Of a stretch of DNA of 38,672 nt, positions 1 through 8,838 are shown in pieces. The stretch is from Nostoc sp. UCD121 (GTDB lineage Bacteria; Cyanobacteriota; Cyanobacteriia; Cyanobacteriales; Nostocaceae). A program made the position numbers and the translations under genes. The DNA is taken from contig NZ_JACKZS010000056.1 of NCBI RefSeq assembly GCF_014222285.1, positions 1 through 38,672 of the forward strand. The letters are read 5' to 3'. The notes below the pieces were generated by a model. It saw only the letters and a list, made by a program, of their open reading frames with translations, was not told the origin of the DNA and did not search any database. Numbering within the stretch: the first letter of the stretch is position 1; each line of letters begins with the position of its first letter.

Positions 1-19
1 GGGGAGCAGGGGAAGAATA

Positions 20-66
20 CCTAATTCCCAATTCCCAATGCCCCATGCCCAATGCCCAATTCCTAA
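20..66. repeat. Short tandem CCCAATGCCC-type repeat
   Basis: Degenerate tandem units of the form CCCAATG, CCCCATG and CCCAATT run through this stretch and stop just after the riboflavin synthase gene. This matches the short tandemly repeated (STRR) sequences common between genes in Nostoc and Anabaena. No function is evident. Confidence 0.6.
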
Positions 67-747
67 TTACAAATACCCGTGTTCTGCTAAGAATGCGGGT
101 GTAATGCCATCTAAACTTGTTTCATCATGGGCTGTGGTGTTTGGGTTGCCAGAGTAAAGGAATTTTTCGACGTATTTGCCGAGAATATCCCCTTCTAAAT
201 TCACCAAGCTCCCAGCAACCAAATAGCGAAGATTTGTCTCGCTGTATGTGAGGGGGATTACCGATACTTTGAACTGAGAGAGTTCTGAGTCATAAGCGGC
301 TACTGTGAGACTGATGCCGTTGACAGCTATGCTACCTTTGGGGACAATGTATCGTGCGATCGCATCAGATGCAATAAAGGTCATTTCCCAAGAACTAGCC
401 GTTTGTTCTGCCACTAGCAATCGACCGATGCCATCTACATGACCCATCACAAAATGACCGCCAACTTTGCTGCCCACCTTTAACGACGCTTCTAAATTGA
501 CATATCTCTGTTGCGTTTGCTCACCTCCTAACGTCGTGCGGCGTAGCGTTTCCGGCGAAGCTGTGGCGATAAACCCGTCTTTTAAAACTTTTTCCACTGT
601 TAAGCAAACGCCATCGACTGCAACACTGTCACCGTAAGCCAAATCTTGCATAATTACTTCACCAGAATGGCTTACACAAGTAATTTGCCAAGAATCGCCC
701 CCCAAGGGTTCTATCGTTCCTAATGCTTGGATTAATCCTGTAAACAC
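67..747 (-). CDS. ribE: Riboflavin synthase, alpha subunit type
   Basis: Condenses two molecules of 6,7-dimethyl-8-ribityllumazine into riboflavin plus a pyrimidinedione, the last step of riboflavin synthesis in the cytoplasm. The protein begins with the family's conserved MFTGLIQ start. It has two tandem lumazine-binding barrels, about residues 1-97 and 98-200. The paired motifs are visible: GDSVAVDGVCLTV in the first half and GSIAVNGISLTV in the second, with VNLE near the end of each. At 226 residues it is slightly longer than the usual 200-215, through a C-terminal tail of about 25 residues. The start is the ATG at 747. It diverges from the gene at 1088, so the 340-bp gap probably holds promoters for both. 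No FMN riboswitch consensus was recognised upstream. Gene naming varies between ribE and ribC. Confidence 0.96.
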   Translation of the reverse strand: MFTGLIQALGTIEPLGGDSWQITCVSHSGEVIMQDLAYGDSVAVDGVCLTVEKVLKDGFIATASPETLRRTTLGGEQTQQRYVNLEASLKVGSKVGGHFVMGHVDGIGRLLVAEQTASSWEMTFIASDAIARYIVPKGSIAVNGISLTVAAYDSELSQFKVSVIPLTYSETNLRYLVAGSLVNLEGDILGKYVEKFLYSGNPNTTAHDETSLDGITPAFLAEHGYL

Positions 748-1087
748 GGCTTTTTTGTCAAACTAACTCTATTTATTGCCTAAACTTGCCTGAAATGAAT
801 TGGTAATTGTCACAGAAATGTCGAACATCCAAGTATATTTTCTGACTTTTTTTCGTATAGGAATATTAACACATTAGCATCCTTCACAAGGCATACTTGG
901 GTAAGAAGGTTATTGTCTAAGAAGACCAATTTGACTTACTCTGGTTTTCACCACAAGTTCGGAGTTTAATAGAAGCAATTATAGAGAACGAATGCTTATG
1001 TTTATTACTGTCACCAAACCGCCTAAAAAGGGGTACTATTTGTTACACGGCACCCAAGGCTCTCGAAGCATTGCAGAGGCTTAGGCA
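748..1087. other. Divergent intergenic region with a short in-frame upstream ORF
   Basis: This 340-bp gap separates two divergent genes and probably contains both promoters; no confident -35/-10 pair could be picked. From ATG 992 to TAG 1082-1084 lies a 30-codon open frame starting MLMFITVTKPPKKGYY. It is in the same frame as the gene starting at 1088 and is separated from it by one amber codon and one further codon. It could be a leader peptide or the remnant of an N-terminal extension. Confidence 0.4.
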
Positions 1088-1585
1088 ATGATTGAAATGA
1101 AAGTCGCTGGCATAGCATTAGATGCCATAACCCGCAGCCCGATCGTCCTTTTGAAAGATTCTTCAGATCGGCGGGCTTTGCCAATTTATATTGGTCAGGA
1201 ACAGGCTAGGGCAATTATGGGCGCACTGGAGAATCAAAAGCCTCCCAGACCCTTAACCCACGACCTGATTGTGAATCTTCTAGAGACTTGGAATATGACT
1301 CTAGAAAAGGTGATCATTCATTCCCTGCAAAAGGATACATTTTATGCAGCTTTAATCGTCCAGCAAGGCGAGGTTAAAAAAGAAATTGACGCACGTCCTA
1401 GCGATGCGATCGCCATTGCTCTCCGTACAAATACCCCCATCTGGGTAATGGAAGAAGTGATTGCCGATGCTTCTATCCCTGTTGACCGCGATGCAGATGA
1501 AGCCGAACAGCAAGCCTTCCGTGAATTTATTTCTAATCTCCGTCCTGAAGATTTGATCAAGCGCTTTGGTAATGGCGACAGCTAG
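1088..1585 (+). CDS. Bifunctional nuclease family protein (DUF151/BFN)
   Basis: This 165-residue protein has the BFN (DUF151) fold over most of its length. Family signatures are visible: LDAITRSPIVLLKD near the N-terminus, ALPIYIGQEQARAI around residues 31-44, RPLTHDLI around 54-61, and DARPSDAIAIALR around 101-113. Members of this family in thermophilic bacteria and plants have reported DNase/RNase activity. The role in cyanobacteria is not established, so the function here is inferred from the family only. The ATG at 1088 follows a purine-rich AGAGG about 8 bases upstream. The same frame is open upstream back to an ATG at 992, except for one TAG at 1082-1084. Confidence 0.9.
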   Translation: MIEMKVAGIALDAITRSPIVLLKDSSDRRALPIYIGQEQARAIMGALENQKPPRPLTHDLIVNLLETWNMTLEKVIIHSLQKDTFYAALIVQQGEVKKEIDARPSDAIAIALRTNTPIWVMEEVIADASIPVDRDADEAEQQAFREFISNLRPEDLIKRFGNGDS

Positions 1586-1592
1586 AAAATTT

Positions 1593-1724
1593 CTGAGTGC
1601 TGAGTGCTGAGAAAGAATAGAGAATCTTAAAAGTAAATTCTTTATTCTTTCTTTTTCACTTTTTCATTCTTGTACAGACAATATTAATCGTCTGTTTACT
1701 CAGCACTCACTACTCAGGACTCAT
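1593..1724. repeat. GAGTGCTGA tandem repeats forming an inverted pair
   Basis: GAGTGCT units are repeated at 1595-1611. A complementary copy (CTCAGCACTC, 1699-1708, followed by CACTACTCAGGACTC) lies about 90 bp downstream. The two arms, GAGTGCTGAG at 1602-1611 and its complement, could pair to form a long hairpin around a T-rich loop. It lies between two same-strand genes and looks like a Nostoc STRR-type element. It could also act as a transcription end for the upstream gene. Confidence 0.5.
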
Positions 1725-1727
1725 TTT

Positions 1728-2858
1728 ATGCAATACCGACGCTTTGGGAAAACGAATCTGCACCTCTCGGTTTTCTCTTTGGGAACAATGCGCTACCTGG
1801 CCTCTTTTGAAAATGCTCACCAGATCATTGAACAAGCCTTAGCGCTAGGAATTAATCATCTGGAAACCGCTAGAGGTTACGGCAAAAGCGAGGAGTATCT
1901 TGGTAGGGCATTAAAAGCTGGGTTATCAGTACCCCGAACGAAGCTTTATATCACTACCAAAATCTCAGCCACAGCAGATGCTGACACCATGCGTCGGTGC
2001 ATCGATGAATCCCTAGAACGATTACAGCTAGATTATTTAGATTGCTTAGGCGTTCATGGCTTGAACACTTGGCAACATTTGGAGTGGGTGCAAGCCAAAA
2101 ATGGCTGTATGCAAGCCCTAGAGGAAGCTGTTGCTGATGGTCGAGTGCGACACGTGGGTTTTTCCAGCCACGGGTCATTAGAGCTAATTGAGGCAGCTAT
2201 AAAAACAGATTTTTTTGAGTTTGTCAATCTGCATTATTACTATTTTTTTCAACGGCACGCACCAGCAATTCAACTAGCTGCCGAAAAAGATATGGGCATT
2301 TTCATTATTTCTCCTGCTGATAAAGGGGGAAAGCTGTATACGCCACCCCAAACCCTAAAAGATTTGTGTCAGCCGTATTCCCCCTTAGAACTAAGCTATC
2401 GTTTTTTACTTACTGACAACCGTATTAATACTTTAAGTATAGGGCCAGCCAACCCAGATGAATTAATAGAACCTTTGCAAGTTGCTGACCATGATGGGGA
2501 GCTAAAATCAGCAGAAATTTCTGCTTTCCAGAGGTTAGAAAATCACCAAAAATTTACTTTGGGAACTGATAAATGTAGCCAATGTTATGCTTGTTTGCCT
2601 TGTCCAGAAAATATCAATATTCCAGAGGTATTACGGTTACGTAATCTCGCAGTGGCATACGATATGAAAGACTATGGACAATATCGTTACGGAATGTTTG
2701 AGAATGCTGGTCACTGGTTCCCTGGGATGAAAGGCGATCGCTGTACAGAATGTGGAGACTGTTTACCTCGGTGTCCAGAAAAGTTAGATATTCCAGCTTT
2801 ATTGGCAGATACTCACCAAAAATTAAGTGGGAAAGCAGGTCGGAGGTTGTGGGGATAA
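1728..2858 (+). CDS. Aldo/keto reductase with C-terminal dicluster 4Fe-4S domain
   Basis: A 376-residue predicted oxidoreductase. Residues about 1-270 form an AKR TIM barrel: MQYRRFGKTNLHLSVFSLGT at the start, INHLETARGYGKSE carrying the Tyr of the AKR active-site region, and RLQLDYLDCLGVHG. The C-terminal third carries two ferredoxin-like clusters. Cysteines 283, 286, 289 and 292 form CxxCxxCxxCP, and 339, 342, 345 and 349 form CxxCxxCxxxCP. Proteins of this architecture are common in cyanobacteria, and their substrate is unknown. It is tempting to infer ferredoxin-linked reduction of a carbonyl, but nothing here identifies a substrate. The ATG at 1728 is the first start giving a complete AKR N-terminus. 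Confidence 0.9.
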   Translation: MQYRRFGKTNLHLSVFSLGTMRYLASFENAHQIIEQALALGINHLETARGYGKSEEYLGRALKAGLSVPRTKLYITTKISATADADTMRRCIDESLERLQLDYLDCLGVHGLNTWQHLEWVQAKNGCMQALEEAVADGRVRHVGFSSHGSLELIEAAIKTDFFEFVNLHYYYFFQRHAPAIQLAAEKDMGIFIISPADKGGKLYTPPQTLKDLCQPYSPLELSYRFLLTDNRINTLSIGPANPDELIEPLQVADHDGELKSAEISAFQRLENHQKFTLGTDKCSQCYACLPCPENINIPEVLRLRNLAVAYDMKDYGQYRYGMFENAGHWFPGMKGDRCTECGDCLPRCPEKLDIPALLADTHQKLSGKAGRRLWG

Positions 2859-3000
2859 AAATGTAAGCGTGAGAGTCACCACTTAGCCGCACACCCGTCA
2901 TTCTGGCTCCTAAGTTCTAACTTCTTTTTTGGTAAAATTAATAAAGATTAAATAAAGTCAGGAAAATCCGCCCAAGCTGGGGTATCTTTTCCAAAAAAAG

Positions 3001-3068
3001 ATGAAAATTAAAAAAAAAGAAATATCCTACGCCAATCCCTGACGGTTTTCCGCTACAGTGGACGGGCT
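3001..3068 (+). other. Probable frameshifted 5' end of the ABC transporter gene
   Basis: ATG 3001 opens a frame reading MKIKKK that ends at TGA 3040. Adding one A to the A9 tract at 3010-3018 would make it continue as MKIKKKRNILRQSLTVFRY straight into the transporter frame. This can be a real mutation, a slippage-prone start or a sequencing error. Confidence 0.5.
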
Positions 3069-4832
3069 GTGAACTTGGTATGGACTACCAGCCGATCGCT
3101 TACCATTCTGCTGGCGAGTTTAACTTTAGTGGCTGGTCTTTTACCGGCGGCGATATCCTACATCAGTAAATTAATTGTTGATGCAGTGGTATTTGCCTCT
3201 CAAGTTAATTCACAAAACAATGGTTTTGTCAATATTTATCATTCCCTATCTTATGTAGGATTAGAAGCGATCGCTGTAATTCTACTAGCAGGTAGTCAAC
3301 GGGGAATCCTCATTTGCCAGTCTTTATTACGGGCGCTAATGGGTCAACGAGTGAATGTACTCATCTTAGAAAAGGCGCTGACACTGGATCTTAGGCAGTT
3401 TGAAGACTCAGAATTTTATGACAAATTGACCAATGCCCGACGAGAAGCATCAGTTCGTCCCCTTTCGTTAGTAAACCGCACCTTTGGATTGGTGCAAAAT
3501 GCCCTTTCCCTGATTACCTACGGTATTTTACTAGTAAATTTCTCAGCTTGGGCCGTGGTGGTGCTGATTTTGGCAGCGATGCCTGTATTTATTGCCGAAA
3601 CAAAGTTTGCTGGAGAAGGCTTTCGCCTATTTAGTTGGCGGGCGGCAGAAACTCGTCAACAGCATTACTTAGAAAATCTGCTAGCAAGAGAAGATTTTGT
3701 CACAGAAGTCAAACTCTACCAGTTGGGAGAGATGCTGCTAGGGCGTTACCGCAACCTGTTTCATCAACTCTATGGTGAAGACCGTGATTTGACTCTGCGG
3801 CGAGGATTGTGGGGCTATCTCCTGGGTTTAGTCAGTACTGGTGCTTTTTACCTAGCTTATGCTTGGATTGTACTAGAAACAGTGCAAGGTAAGATTTCCT
3901 TGGGAGATATGACAATGTATCTCACCGTTTTTCGTCAAGGACAATCAACTTTCTCCAATGCCCTCACATCTATTGGAGGGATGTATGAAGACAACCTATA
4001 TTTATCAAATCTCTATGATTTCCTAGAAGAAGAAGTACCAAAGTCTTGGGGTAAGGCAACCATTGGTTTAAATCCCCAAGATGGTATCCGTTTTGAGAAC
4101 GTATCATTTACTTATCCAGGAAGTTCTAAGCCAGCCTTGACAAACATTTCGCTACACTTGAAACCCAGAGAAAAACTGGCAATTGTCGGTGAAAACGGTT
4201 CCGGTAAGACTACTTTAATCAAACTACTTACCCGACTCTACACCCCAGATTCTGGGCGAATTTTCTTAGATGGCTTGGACTTGCAGGAATGGGATGTGGA
4301 TGTGTTGCGTCGTCGTATTGGTGTGATTTTCCAGAACTTTGTCCGCTACCAGTTCACTGTGGGCGAGAATATTGGCGTGGGAGATGTAGAACAACTCGAA
4401 AACAAAACCCTTTGGCAAACTGCTGCGGAAAAAGGCATGGCCCAATCTTTTATTGACCAATTACCTCAAAGCTTCCAGACTCAACTTGGGCGTTGGTTTA
4501 AAGGAGGACAGGAACTTTCTGGGGGACAGTGGCAGAAAATTGCTTTGTCTCGTGCTTTTATGCGATCGCAAGCAGATATCTTAGTATTGGATGAACCAAC
4601 ATCAGCAATAGATGCCCAAGCTGAATTTGAGATTTTCAATCATTTTCGCGCTATTACTCAAAATCAGATGGTGCTTTTGATTTCCCATCGCTTTTCTACA
4701 GTCCGAATGGCTGACAAAATCGTAGTTATAGAAAACGGCGAAGTTATAGAACAGGGAACTCACGAAGAATTGCTACAGCTAAAAGGACGTTATGCCAAGT
4801 TGTTTCTGTTACAAGCAGCGGGTTATCAGTAA
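3069..4832 (+). CDS. ABC transporter, fused permease and ATPase (exporter type)
   Basis: An ABC half-transporter of 587 residues from the GTG at 3069. The N-terminal two-thirds is membrane-embedded, with hydrophobic helices around residues 10-35, 60-80, 140-180 and 245-275. The C-terminal ATPase has Walker A GENGSGKTT at 374-382, the signature LSGGQ at 483-487, Walker B ILVLDEPTSAID from 504 with Glu509, and the H-loop SHR. A homodimer would be expected to export a lipid, peptide or drug; the substrate cannot be read from the sequence. The start is doubtful. The frame is open upstream to a stop at 3009, and the residues before the GTG (LRQSLTVFRYSGRA) look like the cytoplasmic elbow helix of such exporters. 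An ATG at 3001 would join this frame if the A9 run at 3010-3018 had one more A. Confidence 0.88.
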   Translation: MNLVWTTSRSLTILLASLTLVAGLLPAAISYISKLIVDAVVFASQVNSQNNGFVNIYHSLSYVGLEAIAVILLAGSQRGILICQSLLRALMGQRVNVLILEKALTLDLRQFEDSEFYDKLTNARREASVRPLSLVNRTFGLVQNALSLITYGILLVNFSAWAVVVLILAAMPVFIAETKFAGEGFRLFSWRAAETRQQHYLENLLAREDFVTEVKLYQLGEMLLGRYRNLFHQLYGEDRDLTLRRGLWGYLLGLVSTGAFYLAYAWIVLETVQGKISLGDMTMYLTVFRQGQSTFSNALTSIGGMYEDNLYLSNLYDFLEEEVPKSWGKATIGLNPQDGIRFENVSFTYPGSSKPALTNISLHLKPREKLAIVGENGSGKTTLIKLLTRLYTPDSGRIFLDGLDLQEWDVDVLRRRIGVIFQNFVRYQFTVGENIGVGDVEQLENKTLWQTAAEKGMAQSFIDQLPQSFQTQLGRWFKGGQELSGGQWQKIALSRAFMRSQADILVLDEPTSAIDAQAEFEIFNHFRAITQNQMVLLISHRFSTVRMADKIVVIENGEVIEQGTHEELLQLKGRYAKLFLLQAAGYQ

Positions 4833-4914
4833 ATCGCTAAAACCACTGTATACTAAGCATTTCAGATTTACGGATAAGTCTAATAGTGATTTGAAATTAT
4901 AGCTTTTCCTAATG

Positions 4915-4985
4915 AAACGAGTTACATCATAGCCTCCTCCTCGCTTGGGAGTTGGGGGTTCTTTTACCTCATTCAACTGAAAACC
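4915..4985. repeat. Possible dispersed Nostoc intergenic repeat upstream of metH
   Basis: A GC-richer block with CCTCCTCCTCGCTTGGGAG and GTTGGGGGTTC sits in otherwise AT-rich DNA between the ABC transporter and metH. Read on the minus strand it gives a low-complexity peptide (NEVKEPPTPKRGG) that resembles translated repeats seen in Nostoc genomes. No cobalamin box was recognised. Assignment as a repeat is tentative. Confidence 0.25.
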
Positions 4986-5105
4986 GCGATATAAAGAAAA
5001 CCAGACTTTATTAAAGGCTGCCACAAATATCACAATTTTGGAAAATAATAAAGTAAGTCGAGTATCACAAGACTCACTTGATGTCCTCATTTATTCTAGG
5101 AAAAT

Positions 5106-8100
5106 ATGACTCATTCTTTCCTTGAACGCCTGCGTAGTCCAGATAGCCCAGTCCTCGTCTTCGACGGGGCGATGGGAACCAACTTACAAACCCAAAACCT
5201 GACTGCTGAAGACTTCGGCGGCCCACAGTATGAAGGTTGTAACGAATATTTAGTCCACACGAAACCCGAAGCTGTCGCTAAGGTTCACCGTGACTTTCTC
5301 GCTGCTGGTGCAGATGTCATTGAAACGGATACCTTTGGTAGTACGTCCCTGGTGCTGGCAGAATATGACTTGGCAGACCAAGCCTACTACCTCAGCAAGA
5401 CAGCCGCAGAATTGGCGAAGCGTGTGGCTGCGGAATTTTCCACGCCAGAAAAACCCCGGTTTGTGGCTGGTTCCATCGGCCCGACAACCAAACTCCCAAC
5501 TTTGGGACATATTGACTTTGACACCATGAAAGCTACTTTTGCTGAACAAGCAGAGGCGCTGTGGGATGGTGGTGTTGATTTATTTCTGGTGGAAACTTGC
5601 CAAGACGTGCTGCAAATTAAGGCGGCGCTGAATGGAATTGAAGAAGTGTTTGCCAAAAAAGGCGATCGCCGCCCGTTGATGGTTTCTGTGACAATGGAAA
5701 GCATGGGCACAATGTTGGTAGGTTCAGAAATCAGCGCTGTGCTGACAATTTTGGAACCTTACCCAATTGACATTCTCGGTCTAAACTGCGCCACAGGCCC
5801 AGACTTGATGAAACCACATATCAAGTATCTGGCAGAACATTCACCTTTCATCGTTTCCTGTATACCCAACGCGGGTTTACCTGAAAACGTCGGCGGTCAA
5901 GCACACTACCGCCTGACACCGTTAGAATTACGGATGTCGCTGATGCATTTTGTTGAAGATTTGGGTGTCCAAGTGATCGGGGGTTGCTGTGGGACGCGTC
6001 CAGAACACATTCAACAATTGGCCGAACTTGCTAAAGACCTGAAGCCTAAAGTTAGACATCCAAGTTTAGAACCAGCAGCAGCATCAATTTACACCACTCA
6101 GCCTTACGATCAAGATAATTCTTTCTTGATTGTTGGCGAACGTCTCAACGCCAGTGGTTCCAAGAAGTGCCGCGATTTGCTAAATGCCGAAGATTGGGAT
6201 GGACTCGTTTCAATGGCGAGGGCGCAAGTCAAAGAAGGCGCACACATCCTCGATGTCAACGTCGATTATGTGGGACGCGATGGTGTGCGGGATATGCACG
6301 AACTAGTTTCGCGCATTGTTAATAATGTCACACTGCCCTTAATGCTTGACTCCACCGAATGGGAAAAAATGGAGGCGGGTTTAAAGGTTGCCGGTGGTAA
6401 GTGTTTGCTGAATTCCACCAACTACGAAGATGGAGAATCGCGCTTTTTAAAGGTGCTGGAGTTAGCGAAGAAATACGGTGCTGGTGTAGTCATTGGTACT
6501 ATCGACGAAGATGGAATGGCGCGAACAGCAGACAAAAAGTTTGCGATCGCACAACGCGCATACCGTCAAGCTGTAGAATATGGCATACCACCTACAGAAA
6601 TATTCTTTGATACCCTAGCGTTACCCATTTCCACCGGGATTGAAGAAGACCGAGAAAACGGTAAAGCCACCATTGAATCCATCCGACGCATTCGTGAAGG
6701 ATTGCCTGGGTGTCATGTAATTTTGGGTGTTTCCAATATTTCCTTTGGTTTAACTCCAGCCTCGCGGATGGTGCTGAACTCAGTGTTTTTGCACGAAGCG
6801 ACGACGGCGGGAATGGATGCAGCCATTGTCAGTGCTAACAAGATTTTACCCCTCTCGAAGATTGACGAACGCCATCAAGAAATTTGTCGGCAGTTGATTT
6901 ATGATGAGCGGAAGTTTGAGGGTAATGTTTGCGTTTACGATCCCTTGGGAGAGCTTACCACAGCGTTTGCCGGGGTTACAACTAAGCGCGATCGCTCCTT
7001 AGATGAAAGTCTCCCTATCCCAGAACGTCTCAAACGCCACATCATCGACGGCGAACGCATTGGCTTAGAAGAACATCTGAAAAAAGCCTTAGAAGAACAT
7101 CCCCCCTTAGAAATTATCAACACCTTCTTGCTAGATGGCATGAAAGTTGTTGGGGAATTATTCGGTTCGGGACAAATGCAGTTACCCTTCGTGTTGCAAT
7201 CTGCGGAAACCATGAAAGCGGCAGTTGCGTTTTTAGAACCCTTCATGGAAAAATCAGAATCGGGCAACAATGCCAAGGGAACCTTTATCATTGCCACAGT
7301 CAAAGGCGATGTCCACGACATTGGTAAAAACTTGGTGGATATCATCTTGTCTAACAACGGCTACAAGGTGATTAACCTGGGAATTAAACAACCAGTAGAA
7401 AACATCATCAACGCTTACGAACAGCACAAAGCTGATTGTATTGCCATGAGTGGCTTGCTAGTAAAATCCACCGCTTTCATGAAAGAGAACTTGGAGGTAT
7501 TTAACGAAAAGGGAATTAGTGTCCCCGTGATTTTAGGAGGTGCGGCGTTAACTCCCAAATTTGTCTATGAAGATTGCCAAAATACCTATAAAGGTAAAGT
7601 CGTTTATGGCAAAGATGCCTTTTCTGACTTGCACTTCATGGATAAATTAATGCCAGCAAAAGCTACTGGTAACTGGGAAGATTTGCAAGGATTTTTGAAC
7701 GAAATCGAAACGGCTGAAGTTTCGAAAAATGGTCACAAAGAACCAAAAGCTAAGACTGCTGAAGAAACATCTGCTGAACCAAAAGTAGTAGATACAAGAC
7801 GTTCTGATGCTGTGGCGATAGATATTGAACGTCCAACACCGCCTTTCTGGGGAACGCAGTTATTGCAGCCTAGTGATATTCCCATTGAGGAAATATTCTG
7901 GCACTTAGATTTACAAGCTTTAGTTGCTGGACAATGGCAATTCCGTAAACCAAAAGAACAATCTAAGGAAGAATATCAGGCTTTCTTAGCTGAGAAAGTT
8001 TACCCAATTTTAGAAACTTGGAAACAGCGAATTATTGAAGAAAATCTGTTGCATCCCCAGGTGATTTATGGGTATTTCCCTTGTCAATCTGAGGGGAATT

Positions 8101-8633
8101 CTCTACATATATATGATTCAGAGAACCAATCACAAAAGGTTGCAACTTTTGAATTCCCCAGACAAAAGTCATTAAGGCGGCTGTGCATAGCAGATTTCTT
8201 TGCACCCAAGGAATCGGGAATTATTGATGTCTTCCCGATGCAGGCGGTGACTGTAGGGGAGATTGCCACAGAGTTTGCTCAAAAGCTATTTGCGGCTAAT
8301 CAATACACCGATTATCTGTATTTCCACGGTATGACGGTGCAGGTGGCGGAAGCTGTAGCTGAATGGACACACGCCAGAATCCGCCGAGAGTTAGGTTTTA
8401 CTGCTGAAGAACCCGACAATATTCGGGACATATTAGCGCAACGCTATCGTGGCTCACGGTATAGTTTTGGTTATCCAGCTTGCCCAAATATCCAAGACCA
8501 ATACAAGCAACTGGAGTTATTGCAGACTGACAGAATTAAATTGTATATGGATGAAAGTGAACAACTTTATCCAGAACAGTCGACCACTGCAATTATTACT
8601 TACCACCCAGTAGCAAAATACTTTAGCGCTTAA
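5106..8633 (+). CDS. metH: Cobalamin-dependent methionine synthase
   Basis: Transfers the methyl group of 5-methyltetrahydrofolate to homocysteine through a cobalamin carrier, giving methionine and tetrahydrofolate. At 1175 residues it has the complete MetH order. The homocysteine domain (about 1-320) has the zinc cysteines C228 (GLNCATGP) and C294/C295 (GGCCGTRPE). The pterin-binding domain (about 330-600) starts at FLIVGERLNASGSKKC. The B12 cap and Rossmann modules (about 640-860) carry GDVHDIGKNL, with His737 as the cobalt ligand. After a charged, Glu/Lys-rich linker near 870-905 comes the AdoMet-binding reactivation domain, with SRYSFGYPACPN near residue 1120. It is slightly shorter than E. 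coli MetH (1227). The ATG at 5106 leads directly into the conserved VFDGAMGTNLQ. It appears monocistronic. Confidence 0.98.
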   Translation: MTHSFLERLRSPDSPVLVFDGAMGTNLQTQNLTAEDFGGPQYEGCNEYLVHTKPEAVAKVHRDFLAAGADVIETDTFGSTSLVLAEYDLADQAYYLSKTAAELAKRVAAEFSTPEKPRFVAGSIGPTTKLPTLGHIDFDTMKATFAEQAEALWDGGVDLFLVETCQDVLQIKAALNGIEEVFAKKGDRRPLMVSVTMESMGTMLVGSEISAVLTILEPYPIDILGLNCATGPDLMKPHIKYLAEHSPFIVSCIPNAGLPENVGGQAHYRLTPLELRMSLMHFVEDLGVQVIGGCCGTRPEHIQQLAELAKDLKPKVRHPSLEPAAASIYTTQPYDQDNSFLIVGERLNASGSKKCRDLLNAEDWDGLVSMARAQVKEGAHILDVNVDYVGRDGVRDMHELVSRIVNNVTLPLMLDSTEWEKMEAGLKVAGGKCLLNSTNYEDGESRFLKVLELAKKYGAGVVIGTIDEDGMARTADKKFAIAQRAYRQAVEYGIPPTEIFFDTLALPISTGIEEDRENGKATIESIRRIREGLPGCHVILGVSNISFGLTPASRMVLNSVFLHEATTAGMDAAIVSANKILPLSKIDERHQEICRQLIYDERKFEGNVCVYDPLGELTTAFAGVTTKRDRSLDESLPIPERLKRHIIDGERIGLEEHLKKALEEHPPLEIINTFLLDGMKVVGELFGSGQMQLPFVLQSAETMKAAVAFLEPFMEKSESGNNAKGTFIIATVKGDVHDIGKNLVDIILSNNGYKVINLGIKQPVENIINAYEQHKADCIAMSGLLVKSTAFMKENLEVFNEKGISVPVILGGAALTPKFVYEDCQNTYKGKVVYGKDAFSDLHFMDKLMPAKATGNWEDLQGFLNEIETAEVSKNGHKEPKAKTAEETSAEPKVVDTRRSDAVAIDIERPTPPFWGTQLLQPSDIPIEEIFWHLDLQALVAGQWQFRKPKEQSKEEYQAFLAEKVYPILETWKQRIIEENLLHPQVIYGYFPCQSEGNSLHIYDSENQSQKVATFEFPRQKSLRRLCIADFFAPKESGIIDVFPMQAVTVGEIATEFAQKLFAANQYTDYLYFHGMTVQVAEAVAEWTHARIRRELGFTAEEPDNIRDILAQRYRGSRYSFGYPACPNIQDQYKQLELLQTDRIKLYMDESEQLYPEQSTTAIITYHPVAKYFSA

Positions 8634-8651
8634 TCCATATCGCCTCCCCCT

Positions 8652-8838
8652 CTCCTTAATAACTACGGTGTACACACAAGTCTTCTAGAGCTGCCCCAGA
8701 GCCTTTTGATCCCCCCAACCCCCCTTAAAAAGAGGGGCAAAAGTCTCTTAAAGTCCCCCTTTTTAAGGGGGATTTAGGGGGATCTCCAACGATTTTAGGT
8801 TTGTACAGAGATGTGTGTACACCGTAGCTCCTTAATAA
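8652..8838. mobile_element. MITE-like element with 16-bp TIRs and 11-bp target duplication
   Basis: The core runs from 8663 to 8827 (165 bp). Its ends are perfect 16-bp inverted repeats: CTACGGTGTACACACA at 8663-8678 and its reverse complement at 8812-8827. It is flanked by a perfect 11-bp direct repeat, CTCCTTAATAA, at 8652-8662 and 8828-8838, the mark of insertion by a transposase. It contains no coding capacity. A second palindrome made of GATCCCCC-type arms is nested inside (8708-8784). A related MITE family is likely elsewhere in this genome, mobilised in trans. Confidence 0.85.
8708..8784. repeat. Nested GATCCCCC...GGGGGATC palindrome
   Basis: Left arm at 8708-8732 (GATCCCCCCAACCCCCCTT plus A/G) pairs imperfectly with the right arm at about 8755-8784 (CTTTTTAAGGGGGATTTA then GGGGGATC). 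Similar CCCCTAAATCCCCC palindromes are scattered widely in cyanobacterial genomes. As RNA it would fold into a strong hairpin and could end metH transcription. Confidence 0.7.

Noticed and set aside
20..66. CRISPR-like repeats at the left edge
   Set aside because: Units are about 7 bp, degenerate and without spacers; they fit STRR-type repeats instead.
748..1087. Possible FMN riboswitch in front of riboflavin synthase
   Set aside because: The conserved RFN core was not recognised on the minus strand.
4833..5105. Possible cobalamin riboswitch in front of metH
   Set aside because: I could not find a B12-box or the expected paired arms; the region looks like AT-rich DNA with a short repeat.
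6935..7357. A 140-codon minus-strand frame inside metH
   Set aside because: It lies fully within the B12-binding region of a confidently identified gene.
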